NCBI GenBank assembly: GCA_964019165.1
Contig: OZ025281.1
Location: 3,789,240 to 3,853,239 of the forward strand
DNA from: Mastigias papua
Lineage: Eukaryota; Cnidaria; Scyphozoa; Rhizostomeae; Mastigiidae
DNA: 64,000 nucleotides
Reading direction: 5' to 3'
The notes below the pieces were generated by a model. That model was not told the origin of the DNA, searched no databases, and saw only the letters and a program-made list of their open reading frames with translations. This document shows positions 1 to 53,191 of the stretch, one piece after another. Each line of letters opens with the position of its first letter. The first letter of the stretch is position 1. Made by a program: the position numbers and the translations under genes.

Positions 1-213
1 AATAAATCCAGTCAAATAGACTCATAGTCTTGCTTAGCACCTCGTGTCTACCTCCAAAAACACTATCGCGACTAATCCAACAAATAAACTTTTTGTATTG
101 CAAGCCAAACATTGGAAGTCCCTTGACATACACGAACGCAAAGAATAATCTGTTATTCATTTTCAGACTAGAAAAAGTCATAAGGATGCAGGAAACAATG
201 ATTAACAAACTGT

Positions 214-290
214 AGTTAGTCAGTTAGCCAGAAATGTATAGTTAGCTACTGATTTCACTAGTTAGTCAGCTGGCTAGTTAGCCTTTTAGC

Positions 291-322
<32 letters not shown>

Positions 323-482
323 GAGTTAGTTAGCTAGTTAGTTAGCTAGTTAGTTAATTAGTTAGTGAGTTAGTTAGTTCCTTAGCTAGCTAGTTAGTTA
401 GTTAATTAATTAGTTAGCTAGGTAGTTAGTTAGTTAGTTAATTAGTTAGTGAGTTAGTCAGTTAGCTAGCTAGTTAGTGAGC
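214..482. repeat. Imperfect TTAG tetranucleotide array, left block
   Basis: The tract is made of TTAG units with scattered TTAGC and TTAGTGAG variants. A second block of the same repeat begins about 830 bases to the right. It is not a canonical telomere repeat, because TTAGG or TTAGGG units are not in register. It is non-coding. Confidence 0.9.
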
Positions 483-876
483 TACAATACCCGACAAAAG
501 TCCTGGGACACTTTGCACTTTTTGCAGTCTGCAACAAACTTTCATTCCCCTCTCCCCCTGAAACAATGTTGGTTTTCTGGAGAAGTACCTGCGATAATGG
601 GAAAATTTCGCGTGCACGCCAACTTCAAATGTACCACAAACGAATCAACATTGTTATAGGGGGAAGGGGGGTGCATGTTTGTAGCAACTATGACAATATG
701 TAGAGGAAAATGGTTTTTTATCTGTTTCTTCTAAGTGTCCCAAGGACTTTTGTCCACTATTGTCTGGTATCAAATTTGAAAGATAAAAGCTATTTGGCTG
801 CAATCATGGGCGATCATAGGGTTTTCGGGGGCGCTGATTACGATAGTGACAACAGTTTTTACGTATCTTTACCCTA

Positions 877-938
877 TGACGTCATGCTGACGTCACAGGG
901 TAAATTTATTGGGCTTGTCTCTGGAAGGTGCATATAAA
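877..938 (+). promoter_or_regulatory. Promoter-like segment with two CREs and a TATA box
   Basis: Two perfect palindromic cAMP-response elements (TGACGTCA) lie at 877-884 and 888-895, 11 bases apart centre to centre. A TATAAA stands at 933-938, about 40 bases downstream, the usual order for a CREB-type promoter. A further half site (TACGTCA) follows near 970. The segment lies in unique sequence between two TTAG arrays. No open reading frame of clear quality follows, so the transcript, if any, is unknown. CRE is palindromic and gives no direction; the TATA box suggests the plus strand. Confidence 0.4.
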
Positions 939-1309
939 CAGTACTCTTGTACACACGAGTGCAACTGTACGTCATGCTCATAAAAATATGAGGCTCTAGC
1001 TTCTATATAGCAAAAACGCAGAAGAATTATGAGCAGTAGTTTGCGCTTAACATCGTATTAAAGACGTAGCCTCGTAATCGTGAGCTTGACTGTAGGAATT
1101 GAACAACTGTCATAGGCGGCTTCAGATGGCCACAAAAGTGTACCATAAGGGTACACAGAGATTGAAATGAGATGACGAGAGAAGCAAAAATTACTGATGA
1201 GAAGAATGAAGTTGTTAATTTGTGGCGAAAGGAGTTTAACTTGCCGCATAGTGAAATCACAACTCGGTGTAGGATCTCTAAATCTAGAGTAAACGCGTAT
1301 GTATTGTAG

Positions 1310-1461
1310 CTACTTAGTTAGCTAGCTAGTTAGTTAGTAAGTTAGTTAGTTAGCTAGTTAGTTAGTTAGTTAGTTAGTTAGTTAATGAGTTAGTTAGCTA
1401 GTTAGTTAGCTAGCTAGTTAGTTAGTAAATTAGTTAGTGAGTTAGTTAGCTAGTTAGTTAA

Positions 1462-1505
<44 letters not shown>

Positions 1506-1518
1506 CTAGTAAGTTAGT
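1310..1518. repeat. Imperfect TTAG tetranucleotide array, right block
   Basis: Same TTAG/TTAGC composition as the block at 214-482. The two blocks bracket a unique segment of about 830 bases. Confidence 0.9.
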
Positions 1519-2601
1519 TGGCTATTGATTTGCTAGATACCGTGTCTTTACCCCTGTTGAGTGCAAGCAACTATAGTGGTTACATGGGCCAATGGCCAAC
1601 GGATTGTGTCCTCAGATTCCTATCTGAGTACTAATTATCCGACCTGAAACAGCACAGACACCTTAGTGGGCTGGTGGGGTGCGGTAAATGGCTCCGACGA
1701 CAAACACTTGATTTGAACACAAGAAACTGGACATAGCAGGTCCATAGAGAATGTTACTTGGCCAAACCAAAATTTCATGGTAACTAAAAATGGTTTAGCA
1801 CACAAATTACATACGATAGGATGGAAAAACTACGGCAGAAATCAAATGGCTGGAGTATACAGTTAATTGATGTTTAGAAATGCACAATTGATAGAACTTT
1901 TCCATCCCAACTTGTTGGTAACTCATCAACAAATGGTAGACATACACCATGAGCAAAACAAACAACGATACACATCTGTGCCCACCGAAAGTATGAATCT
2001 CTCAGCATAAAAAAACGTACAGAGCATTCCAGGTTGTAATTAAACTAATGGCTTTTATTGGAAAAGACGCCTAGTTACAATGATTGGCCTAATAAATGTA
2101 GTGGGTTTTCGAATTATACGAATTATAGAAGCAAATGAGAAACAAGCTAAATGCCCTGAAAAAATCCAATGAGTCAAACGGAAAGACCATCCACACCTAA
2201 GATCTTGAATGGAAAATATTTATAAATGAGTACGGTGAGCAATTAAAATGTTAATTATTCTCTTCATCCATAATAATTCCCTCATAGAAACGGTTCTCCT
2301 CAAATAGCTGTACATTAAAACATGATATCCAATTTGCACTGCCTATTGAATGATTTTAACTCGAGTAAATGTCAACCATTAGTGCTCTAAATCGAATAGT
2401 GTTTAACAATAACGAGTAGAATGGATGAAATAAGCGTAACAAAGGACGACCAAGATCTTAGGTCATCCGACACCAGCTGGATTTCAGAACCTAACGCCAG
2501 GAGCTCTATCATACAAATGAGGCCAGTGTAAGCTTGCTGTCCTTAAGCATCTCTATTGAAGATACCCAGCCCTGCAATACCAGGAGGACTAACGTCATTA
2601 C
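1519..2601. other. Unassigned AT-rich sequence
   Basis: I see no gene, no convincing transposon end and no tandem array here. If the left-running phosphodiesterase gene continues through this stretch, it is intron. Confidence 0.5.
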
Positions 2602-2638
2602 GCGCTCGAATATTCTGCTAGCTCGTCTATTGCTACAA
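2602..2638 (-). CDS. Candidate distal exon of the PDE10-like gene
   Basis: A 37-base segment with a pyrimidine-rich acceptor (ending CCCCTTTGGCAG) and donor GTAATG on the minus strand. In one phase it reads VAIDELAEYSS, which resembles the PDE10A linker motif IVAIDSLLEH just before GAF-B. Another phase is also open, and the chain of phases from exon candidates further right is not unique. It may be a real GAF-linker exon or chance. Confidence 0.3.
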
Positions 2639-3024
2639 CTGCCAAAGGGGTTTAAATCAGCAAATAAATGTATACCTGTTGAATCGCGGGTCATCGTAAG
2701 CATTTACAATATTCAACGTCTCTCCTGTTGACGCGACATGGCCTGCAACACCCTTTGATTTAGGAAACCTAGAAACACAACAAAATCAAAGACGTAATCT
2801 AATGACAAGCGGAAAGCTAGAAAAGTAAGGTTGCATGTAAAGGGTAGCCAGGATTACGCTTTGTATGAACAGTATGAAATATTGTAGACATCATTATCAT
2901 CAGGACAGGGTTGGCTGTTCAAAGCGCAATCATACAACGTTGTTACGTTCCGGACTGCAACCGCGTATTTATTTCGGATAAATTCACTTCGAGGAAACTT
3001 TTCGCTACATCATCATCAGTACTG

Positions 3025-3229
<205 letters not shown>

Positions 3230-3628
3230 ATGACCTAGCGTCTAATAGTCTTCACATGTCTACGAACCTGATTTCCTTCTGCAGTTTTGTATCTAAACCA
3301 GTTCCAATGTCGAAGATTCGTGCATACAGTTCGTTAGTCTTAGTATCAACAAGAAACAATGATGTACGATCAGCATCCACTAGGGTCTGAGCAAAGTTCT
3401 AAAAAGAACGAGAATACTGATCAAAACTGAACCTCACACAACAATATATGCGTGACTTCCATTGGTTACTGAAAGCGAAGCTGAGGCAGTTAGTACTGTT
3501 GAAAAAACATGGCCAATTTATCCTATCAATGAAATTTAACCAAAGTTGGTTAAGCTTAGCTATCTCTTGCAAGAAGAAAACTTGTACGTCCACTCTGGTA
3601 TATTACCAGTCCTGAATGACGCACTTAC

Positions 3629-3655
3629 GCGGCATTTGCTGTTTGGTGACAAAAA
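3629..3655 (-). CDS. Weak 27-base exon candidate
   Basis: The minus strand shows CTTTTTGGAAG as acceptor and GTAAGT as donor around 27 bases. One phase reads FVTKQQMP, comparable to the VSK...IVAID linker of PDE10A when joined to the candidate at 2,602-2,638. Another phase is also open. It is too short for confidence without transcripts. Confidence 0.22.
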
Positions 3656-3995
3656 CTTCCAAAAAGATGTTAACAGAAAAATACTTGAGAGAATATGAAA
3701 AGAAACTGGTCGGTTAGAGTACGACTAAGACTGTATCACAGACCAAGCAACTACTATATGTTTCCTCGTTATCTTTTTTCGTTCCTTTAGTCTCATGGCC
3801 CTGGGGTAGATATGACATATTGTATACGTATTCATACGTATTATTGAGTTCTGTAGCTGTAATATGTTTTGTATATTGGAAAAATTGTATACAAAACAGT
3901 GTGACTGCCAAAGCAAATATCGTAAATTTGAAGCTTCCATAAAGATACTGGCCTAACGAATGCTTTCCAGCCATTTATTTGGAAGCCCTAGAAAA

Positions 3996-4058
3996 GCTAT
4001 ATCGCTCAATTACGATGCTATATCGCTCAGTTACGATGCTATATCACTCAATTACGAT
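3996..4058. repeat. 21-bp tandem repeat, three copies
   Basis: The unit GCTATATCGCTCAATTACGA plus one T is repeated three times, with single-base differences in copies two and three. No gene overlaps it. Confidence 0.9.
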
Positions 4059-4234
4059 ATCATTTGTAATATGTCCTGATCAGTGAAGTATGACTCACAT
4101 AAAACCTAACAAAGATAACCAAGCTACTCACATAGCAAATAGCAAACAAGTAACAAAAGGATTTTATGCAAAAACTTCAAAGTTCATCCTGCAACTCTCT
4201 GTAACTCAGTTTTTGTCATTTTTTACCAATATAG

Positions 4235-4296
4235 GAATCGAAATTTTACTGAAACATGCAGTAGATAAAGTCTTGAAGGATGCACCGGCCGGAAAG
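4235..4296 (+). CDS. Isolated plus-strand exon, helical, possibly RIIa/DPY-30-like
   Basis: A 62-base exon with acceptor TTTTTTACCAATATAG and a consensus donor AAG|GTATGT. It enters in phase 1 and leaves in phase 0. The peptide contains GIEILLKHAVDKVLKD followed by APAGK, an amphipathic helix and turn. This recalls the dimerisation helix of RIIa/DPY-30 or MYCBP-like proteins, where a P-x-DP motif often follows; that comparison is an inference from pattern only. No flanking exon was found, so the gene is unidentified. It lies opposite the direction of the PDE10-like gene. Confidence 0.4.
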
Positions 4297-4670
4297 GTAT
4301 GTTTGAAAATGTATTGGGCACAATGACAACCCTTCTCCTTCGAGGGTGCTGGAGGCAGAATTGCGTTCATAAAAAGGAACAGCGCATCAATGTGAAATGT
4401 CAACTGATAAAGTATGAACATCGCGCACACATTACTCATGGAACGGTGTAGATGAGCATACTCGATACTTCCGTCTAAATATACAAAACAAATACAACAT
4501 CTCATACCATGATTTTCATGATTACTGTATCCATGCTAACGATATCTTGGAAAATTGACCTATAGTACGATAATATCATTCAGAAACGATACTATTTCGT
4601 GAGTTTTGAGCATAAATGATAACGACAATGACTTGGATGTAGATCAACGGATAATCTATAGCTGCCAAAT

Positions 4671-5102
4671 TAGGCCTGGCCTGGGTCAAACATCGTATTT
4701 TTCTCGTGCCGAGTTAAATAGCTGTATTCGGCGCGACAAAAATAGGACGCTCTATTAAAATGAGTGCGTCAGTTTTGATTTGGATCGACGTAAATTACTG
4801 GGCTCGACTGGTTCAGTCACATAATACGACGTAAAAGCGACTTGGGGTCAATCGTCGAATTTGACATGTCCCGAACAAAATGCACAAGTTGCTCAAATTT
4901 ATTTCATTTTGGCGAGTCTGCGCATTCCAATTCAAGATTGTAGTTCACCCTAGTATCTCTGTCAAAATGTTGCAAATTTCACATTGGATGTAACCAATCA
5001 TATTCGACGTCTGACCCGGTGCCACTCCAGCGTGGCTCCGATTGTCGAATGCAAATCTGTCTAATTCGGCAAGACCAAATGCGACGTTTGACCCAAGCCT
5101 AC
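4671..5102. mobile_element. MITE with long imperfect inverted ends, about 430 bp
   Basis: The left end (TAGGCCTGGCCTGGGTCAAA then CATCG) is matched by the reverse complement of the right end (TAGGCTTGGGTCAAACGTCG). There is no transposase inside. The terminal CCATGGCGATATTGATACG just outside the right end recurs as CCATGGCAATATCGATAGG near 9,140, so the family may extend beyond these ends. Superfamily is not determined. Confidence 0.75.
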
Positions 5103-5696
5103 CATGGCGATATTGATACGAAAATACCCAAAAACATCTATCAACCAAATCCATTGATTGGAAATATGGAAAAAAAGCAGGATGCTTAAATGAAAGGCAT
5201 GACAGGAAATCCAAAAACATGCAATCAGCTTACAATTAAAATAGAATTACTTGAACTCGATTTATACGCTCGTACGATTAGCTATAATACGGTTTTATCT
5301 CTGCTTCAAAACACACACGTCACTTCATTAAAACGTACTGCCCACATCGCTGAATGCTCTGATAGCTGCATGTGACTGTGGCTATGAAGCTCAGTGAGAC
5401 TTAAGCGCCATAAAGCTGTTGTCAATAAGATACTGCTGTTGCCAAGCAATTGAAAATAGCCTCAACAGTAACCAAACAGCTTTGTCATGTCAGCGTTGAG
5501 CATAACAAAGTCAATACTGAAATCATGCAGGGACATTCTCAATAATGCTACTTCTAACCAGGTGGTAGGCCAAAAACAAATGAGAATATTGCTGAAAAGT
5601 TTCATAACGTGAAAGACTGGGTTCTACGAATGGACCGCTTAATCCTTAGCCCCCGGGGTGCCTAGGTCCTGACAAGACAACTAGTACATCACTCAC

Positions 5697-5755
5697 TTGG
5701 TCACATTGAGCAAAAACTCGTTCAATTTCCTCTGCTTGTGCATTGTGTGGTACAT
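5697..5755 (-). CDS. Probable minus-strand exon, identity unknown
   Basis: A 59-base segment between acceptor CCTTATATTCTAG and a perfect donor GTGAGT on the minus strand. It enters in phase 1 and leaves in phase 0, reading VPHNAQAEEIERVFAQCDQ. The splice sites and amino-acid character argue for a real exon. It is co-oriented with, and downstream of, the PDE10-like GAF-A exons, so it may belong to that gene, but I do not recognise the peptide as a PDE10A segment. Confidence 0.45.
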
Positions 5756-6018
5756 CTAGAATATAAGGCAAATTCTAATGAAACAACCATTCAGAAATAC
5801 CGCTGCCTATTCTCTAGTGCAAGAACAGAGCCAGTAAAGCAAAATTCACTCCATATCTAACAACGCTCTCATCACACTGGCTACAAAATCGTTATTTTCA
5901 TTCCCGCACAAGGTGCAAACGGTATAACCTCAGCTTGTCTAACGATATCTCAAACGTTGTAAGAATGATACATTAAACTCCTTAACAGATCCATTTCAAC
6001 GATTTTTCACAACACTAT

Positions 6019-6520
6019 GGCCCGTTTCAAACGTCGCACTTCTCATGCGTCGAACGTAACTTGAGAGTTACGTACGTGAGAGGCGCAACGTTCGAATCAA
6101 TTAGGTACGGCAGGTCTAGTTAAGTTCACCAACCTACTGTGGATCGGCAGACCTTGCTGAGCTGCATAACTAAGGCATGGCGTGGTTTCAAACATCGAAC
6201 TTCTCATGTGTCGAGCCTAATGGTTTATAACTGCATGAGTATTTTTTTCGCTATAATTCCCTCCCATGCGGAATGCAGCTAATACCGTTGCATATTCATG
6301 ACGCACGCGACAAGCACTTTCATATGGTATACAATTTATGTACGAAGGAGCAATCTTCATCAATATACTTGCAATACTTGATGCAAGGATTTTAGTTTGA
6401 CTTCGTAGCTGCACAATTAAGTTCGACGTTTAAAACTGGAGTCATACTAAACACGCTCAGTTGCCGTGATGAAATGAATTCAGTTCGGCACATGAGAAGT
6501 TCGAGGTTTTAGACGGGCCT
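6019..6520. mobile_element. MITE with GGCCCG ends, about 500 bp, possibly nested
   Basis: The left end GGCCCGTTTCAAACGTCGCA continues CTTCTCATG and is mirrored at the right end (reverse complement GGCCCGTCTAAAACCTCGAA then CTTCTCATG). A third copy of the same end, GTTTCAAACATCGAACTTCT, lies inside at 6,185-6,210, suggesting two elements side by side or one in the other. No coding capacity. Confidence 0.7.
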
Positions 6521-7560
6521 AAAACAGACAGAATAACCAATGCAATATCATATCTTGAGTACAACAGTAGATTAGATTTATAACTTCTTAAAGCATGTCA
6601 GCACGCAATGCCAAATTTGCAGCTGCCATACTATGCAAAAAGGGCTGCTTTTTTGTAGATTTAGTTTCACTTACTATCTGTACTCGCCACAAAGTTGCTA
6701 TGTATTTCCATGTTCCCTGTGGAGTTGCACAGTAAATTTTGTGTTGACAGTAAATTTTATGCGAGTAAAGATAAAAAGACCCATCTGTACGGCTGTGGTG
6801 TTTCGAAGTACCTGGTAGAGAAGGGTCGCCGGTAGGAAGGTCAGCCAATTCATTTCCTCATCCTCTTTACTTCCTCAGTGTCGTCACCATATATCAATTT
6901 GATGCAGGAAAGAAAATAACCGAGCATCCCAACTAAGGCCCAGGGTGCGTCTCAAACTATTATGCCCAGCACACAAATACTCTATCTACTCTAATTTTCA
7001 CCTGTAGGTATAACAGTTCTCCTCCTTAATTCCAAACTTGCTAACATGCGCACATACTAAATTATACAAATCATTTCAAAAGTCCCAACATTCTTGATTC
7101 GTCCAACAGATTTAGTGGAAACATCACGTACTCATGACATTACTAGTTTTTTGCTACTTCTATCAAATTTTAAGTATGAATACTAAAAATGATCGATTAC
7201 GGCGATTTCTGACTAGAAACAACAAGTAGAAGAATGTCGTTAAAAATGTAATTGACGCAGTTTATCATTTGTTCTTGACGGTAATTCTTCTACATAACAA
7301 ATTTAGCATGAGCAAAATAAACCCACAGACTTTTATGATCAAGCTAACACCTCCATATCATGATCTTAGAATTCCTTCCTCACACATCAGGATGCATTGC
7401 CTTTCGTATAAAAAATTCCTAAACATAACTGAGATCTAGTACTTATTTCGCACCATACGTAAAATAAATTTCTTATCTGACATTCATTGGAGTATGAATC
7501 GTCGAGTAATGACCAAAGGATGAGAGGATTATAAAAAGCTAGATGCAAATACAAACTCAC
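6521..7560. other. No supported feature
   Basis: Ordinary AT-rich sequence. One minus-strand open stretch near 6,790-6,860 ends in a GT donor but has no acceptable acceptor. Confidence 0.4.
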
Positions 7561-7600
7561 TTATAGGGAGGGATTTACACCTTACACGACATCTAATACT
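7561..7600 (-). CDS. Candidate exon after GAF-A of the PDE10-like gene
   Basis: Forty bases between a good acceptor (TTCAATTGACACTCCTCAG) and a perfect donor GTGAGT on the minus strand. Only phase 0 is open, which fits the phase-0 end of the exon at 8,458-8,508. The peptide SIRCRVRCKSLPI would fall in the GAF-A to GAF-B linker, a poorly conserved region, so homology neither supports nor excludes it. Confidence 0.35.
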
Positions 7601-8024
7601 CTGAGGAGTGTCAATTGAAAAAGTATTGTCGGTAGGCTATAGAATCATCCCTCCTTTTCGTGTAGTACGTAAATTCAGTAGCCTCGTTAATTATACAAAC
7701 TCATTAGCACCAGAAGCTTATTTTGCATATAGCTAATAATGGTAAGAGTAGAAGCGATCCTGTTGAGGATACTGAGGATTGCCACGTTTTACAACCTATT
7801 GTTAGGCCAGTTACGTTCTAAGCCAATCATTGGCCGAGGAATCTGTTGCCATCCGCGAACCTGGCAATAGAATTGCATTGCCCAAAATGAAGCAAAATGA
7901 TAATATAAGCCTCTGCACGTGCTCATAGATTCCATTTAGGAATAACTTCTACAAGGTTTTAAATAACTTTTAAAATGGTTTTAGTCTTTCCTTTCACCGA
8001 ACTACGTGTTTACATATTTCCTAT

Positions 8025-8172
8025 TCTGTATTTTGATTGTTGAAAATTTTATTGTATTATATTGTAGTTTATATAATTATATGTTTTTTAACAGGAGGGC
8101 CCCTCGAAAACCAGCTATGCTGAAGGGCAACCCTCCTAAAACATATGAAAATGAAAATGAAAAATGAAAATG
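8025..8172 (+). mobile_element. 3' end of a non-LTR retrotransposon with ATGAAA tail
   Basis: An AT-rich tail is followed by a hairpin (GGAGGGCCCC...GGGCAACCCTCC, with AGC/GCT pairing inside) and then an (ATGAAA)n-like tail. The same hairpin and tail occur at 26,567-26,700. Such a 3' hairpin followed by a short simple repeat is typical of LINE 3' ends recognised by their own reverse transcriptase. No protein remains. Left edge uncertain. Confidence 0.75.
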
Positions 8173-8319
8173 ACCTGTAGAGGTTTTGAACTTCTAGGAC
8201 TCTTATCCCCAACAAATCAACTTTATATCATGGGTAAAGAAACTCATAGCGAAAGTAGTCTCGGGACGTAACGGAAGAGAAGTAATTGAAACCAAATTAA
8301 AACCGAAATGACTACTTAC

Positions 8320-8346
8320 AAAGATATTCTCGAGCTTCAACAAACC
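8320..8346 (-). CDS. Weak 27-base exon candidate
   Basis: On the minus strand, ACTGGATAACAG precedes and GTAAGT follows 27 bases that are open in phase 0 (GLLKLENIF). The phases would allow it between 8,458-8,508 and 7,561-7,600. The acceptor lacks a pyrimidine tract. Confidence 0.2.
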
Positions 8347-8457
8347 CTGTTATCCAGTAGTCAAAACACCTTTTCATTGATTAAAAGTCGTCTTCTCTCA
8401 TACATTCATATACTTTACAGTTAGCAAGTAATTCAGAAACCATGTTGGGTAGCTTAC

Positions 8458-51600
<43,143 letters not shown>

Positions 51601-53191
51601 GCCTACGCTAGCGAAATACCAAGCTCGCAGACAGCCATATACTCCTCTTATCAATATGGTATTCTAGTATCAAAAGTTGTGCTTCATGCAAATATGCTTC
51701 CAGCCGTGTATTGTCACGAAGCAGCAATCAAGACATGCACCTGCTCTAAGTTCCTTGACAACAAAGCACAAAGCTCAAAAGTTTTTAGGCCATTGCCCCT
51801 GCGCAGTGGCATTGTTTTGATGACGCAAATAACAGTACCGTAAATCATCGGTAGTTGATGCGGCGCTTAATCAGATTTTTGATGCAGTGCATACTAATAG
51901 CGTCGCTTAATCGAGGATCTAAGGTACATAAAGTATACTGCCAATACCTGGGACCCCAGAAAACTGGGATATTGCCCATTCCTACAGTAGATAAGGGGAT
52001 GTCAAACATTTTATAGGCAAATAAACAGCATCTGTCACTCCTGTTGGCAAATTGCTTACGTTGTGTGCTCTAGGAGCCCAAGGAGAGTGCACATATAAAT
52101 TTGGGCATGTAACTAAGAGTCTATGAGATGAATCGCGACCATTTGTGATATAATTGCTAAATTTCTCCATTGCATTTTATTGAAATCTCCACTTTACAAT
52201 GACTCATGCTAATTGGGATTGATTTTTTATTCTTCTTAGTAATCTCCATCATCTGGAGTATCATACATGCTCTGGATAATGCATAAGTCCTCTTTTGCTC
52301 TTGAACTATTCCTTGATGCAGAGTCCAGAAAAAGGCCCAACCTTCCTCCGGCTGTCAAATCTTCATCATAAACCTTCCTCTTCTAAGAATATCAAAACTA
52401 GTCAAAGTTTTTGAACACTACATTGGGTATTTCTCAGAAGCTTTAACTGTAAATGGACTATGCCTTTGACAGTCGGTGACGCATAATATGAAAACTTTGC
52501 TGAAACTGGATTGTAGATACAAATTTCAAAACCTTCCTCAAATACGACATAAAGAGCAAAATTTTCCTCCAGCTCAGAGCTGTGGAGCTGAGACTTTTTC
52601 TGGACTCTACCTTGATGCTCCTGTTCACTTGCTCAGCCTACAAGTAAAGAAGGCATATGGTATGTGGACTTCTCTGCAACAATATGACAATGCTCAACTT
52701 CGATAGACACTGGGACTTTATTGGGATATCAACAAAACTTCATGTGTGATGTAAATGCTCAAATATGACCACATGGTTACCATATACCAAAACCAAGAGA
52801 TGACTAGGAAATACTGGCCAGAGTACCCTATATATAATGGAAGAAAACATGTTCATGAATTATCTCCAGATGTCAAGAATAGCCAGTTGTTCAATCCCTA
52901 AGAAATACCACTTGCAATTCAGGTTTGGCAGGGCTGATATTTGCAAACTAGTTACTATAAGTAGGTCTTACAAGCATATTTCAAATAGGTGTGATTTAGT
53001 AAAGAGAATAACATGCCTGTATCTATATACAACATTCAATTTGCGCAACATAATTTCCTTTACTATCCATAAACTCTCACACCAAATTCTGCACATTTAT
53101 GTTCAGTCCATTATTGATTTCTGATGCTGTCTCTACTGTAAGCAAAAGACTGAAGCTCTATCATGTCCATAAATCTCTTTTAGCATAATTC
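51601..53191. other. Intergenic region upstream of the PDE10-like gene
   Basis: Holds the presumed PDE10-like promoter. An inverted pair GAGTCCAGAAAAAGGCC (about 52,320) and GACTTTTTCTGGACTC (about 52,592) bounds about 290 bases rich in ACCTTCCTC repeats and may be a small unclassified element. Confidence 0.4.

Noticed and set aside
214..1518. TTAG arrays as telomeric repeats
   Set aside because: Units are four bases with irregular C and GAG insertions. TTAGGG or TTAGG does not repeat in register, and unique sequence flanks both blocks.
6588..6868. Minus-strand exon ending LTFLPATLLYQ before GTACTT
   Set aside because: No pyrimidine-rich acceptor or consistent phase; stops lie directly upstream.
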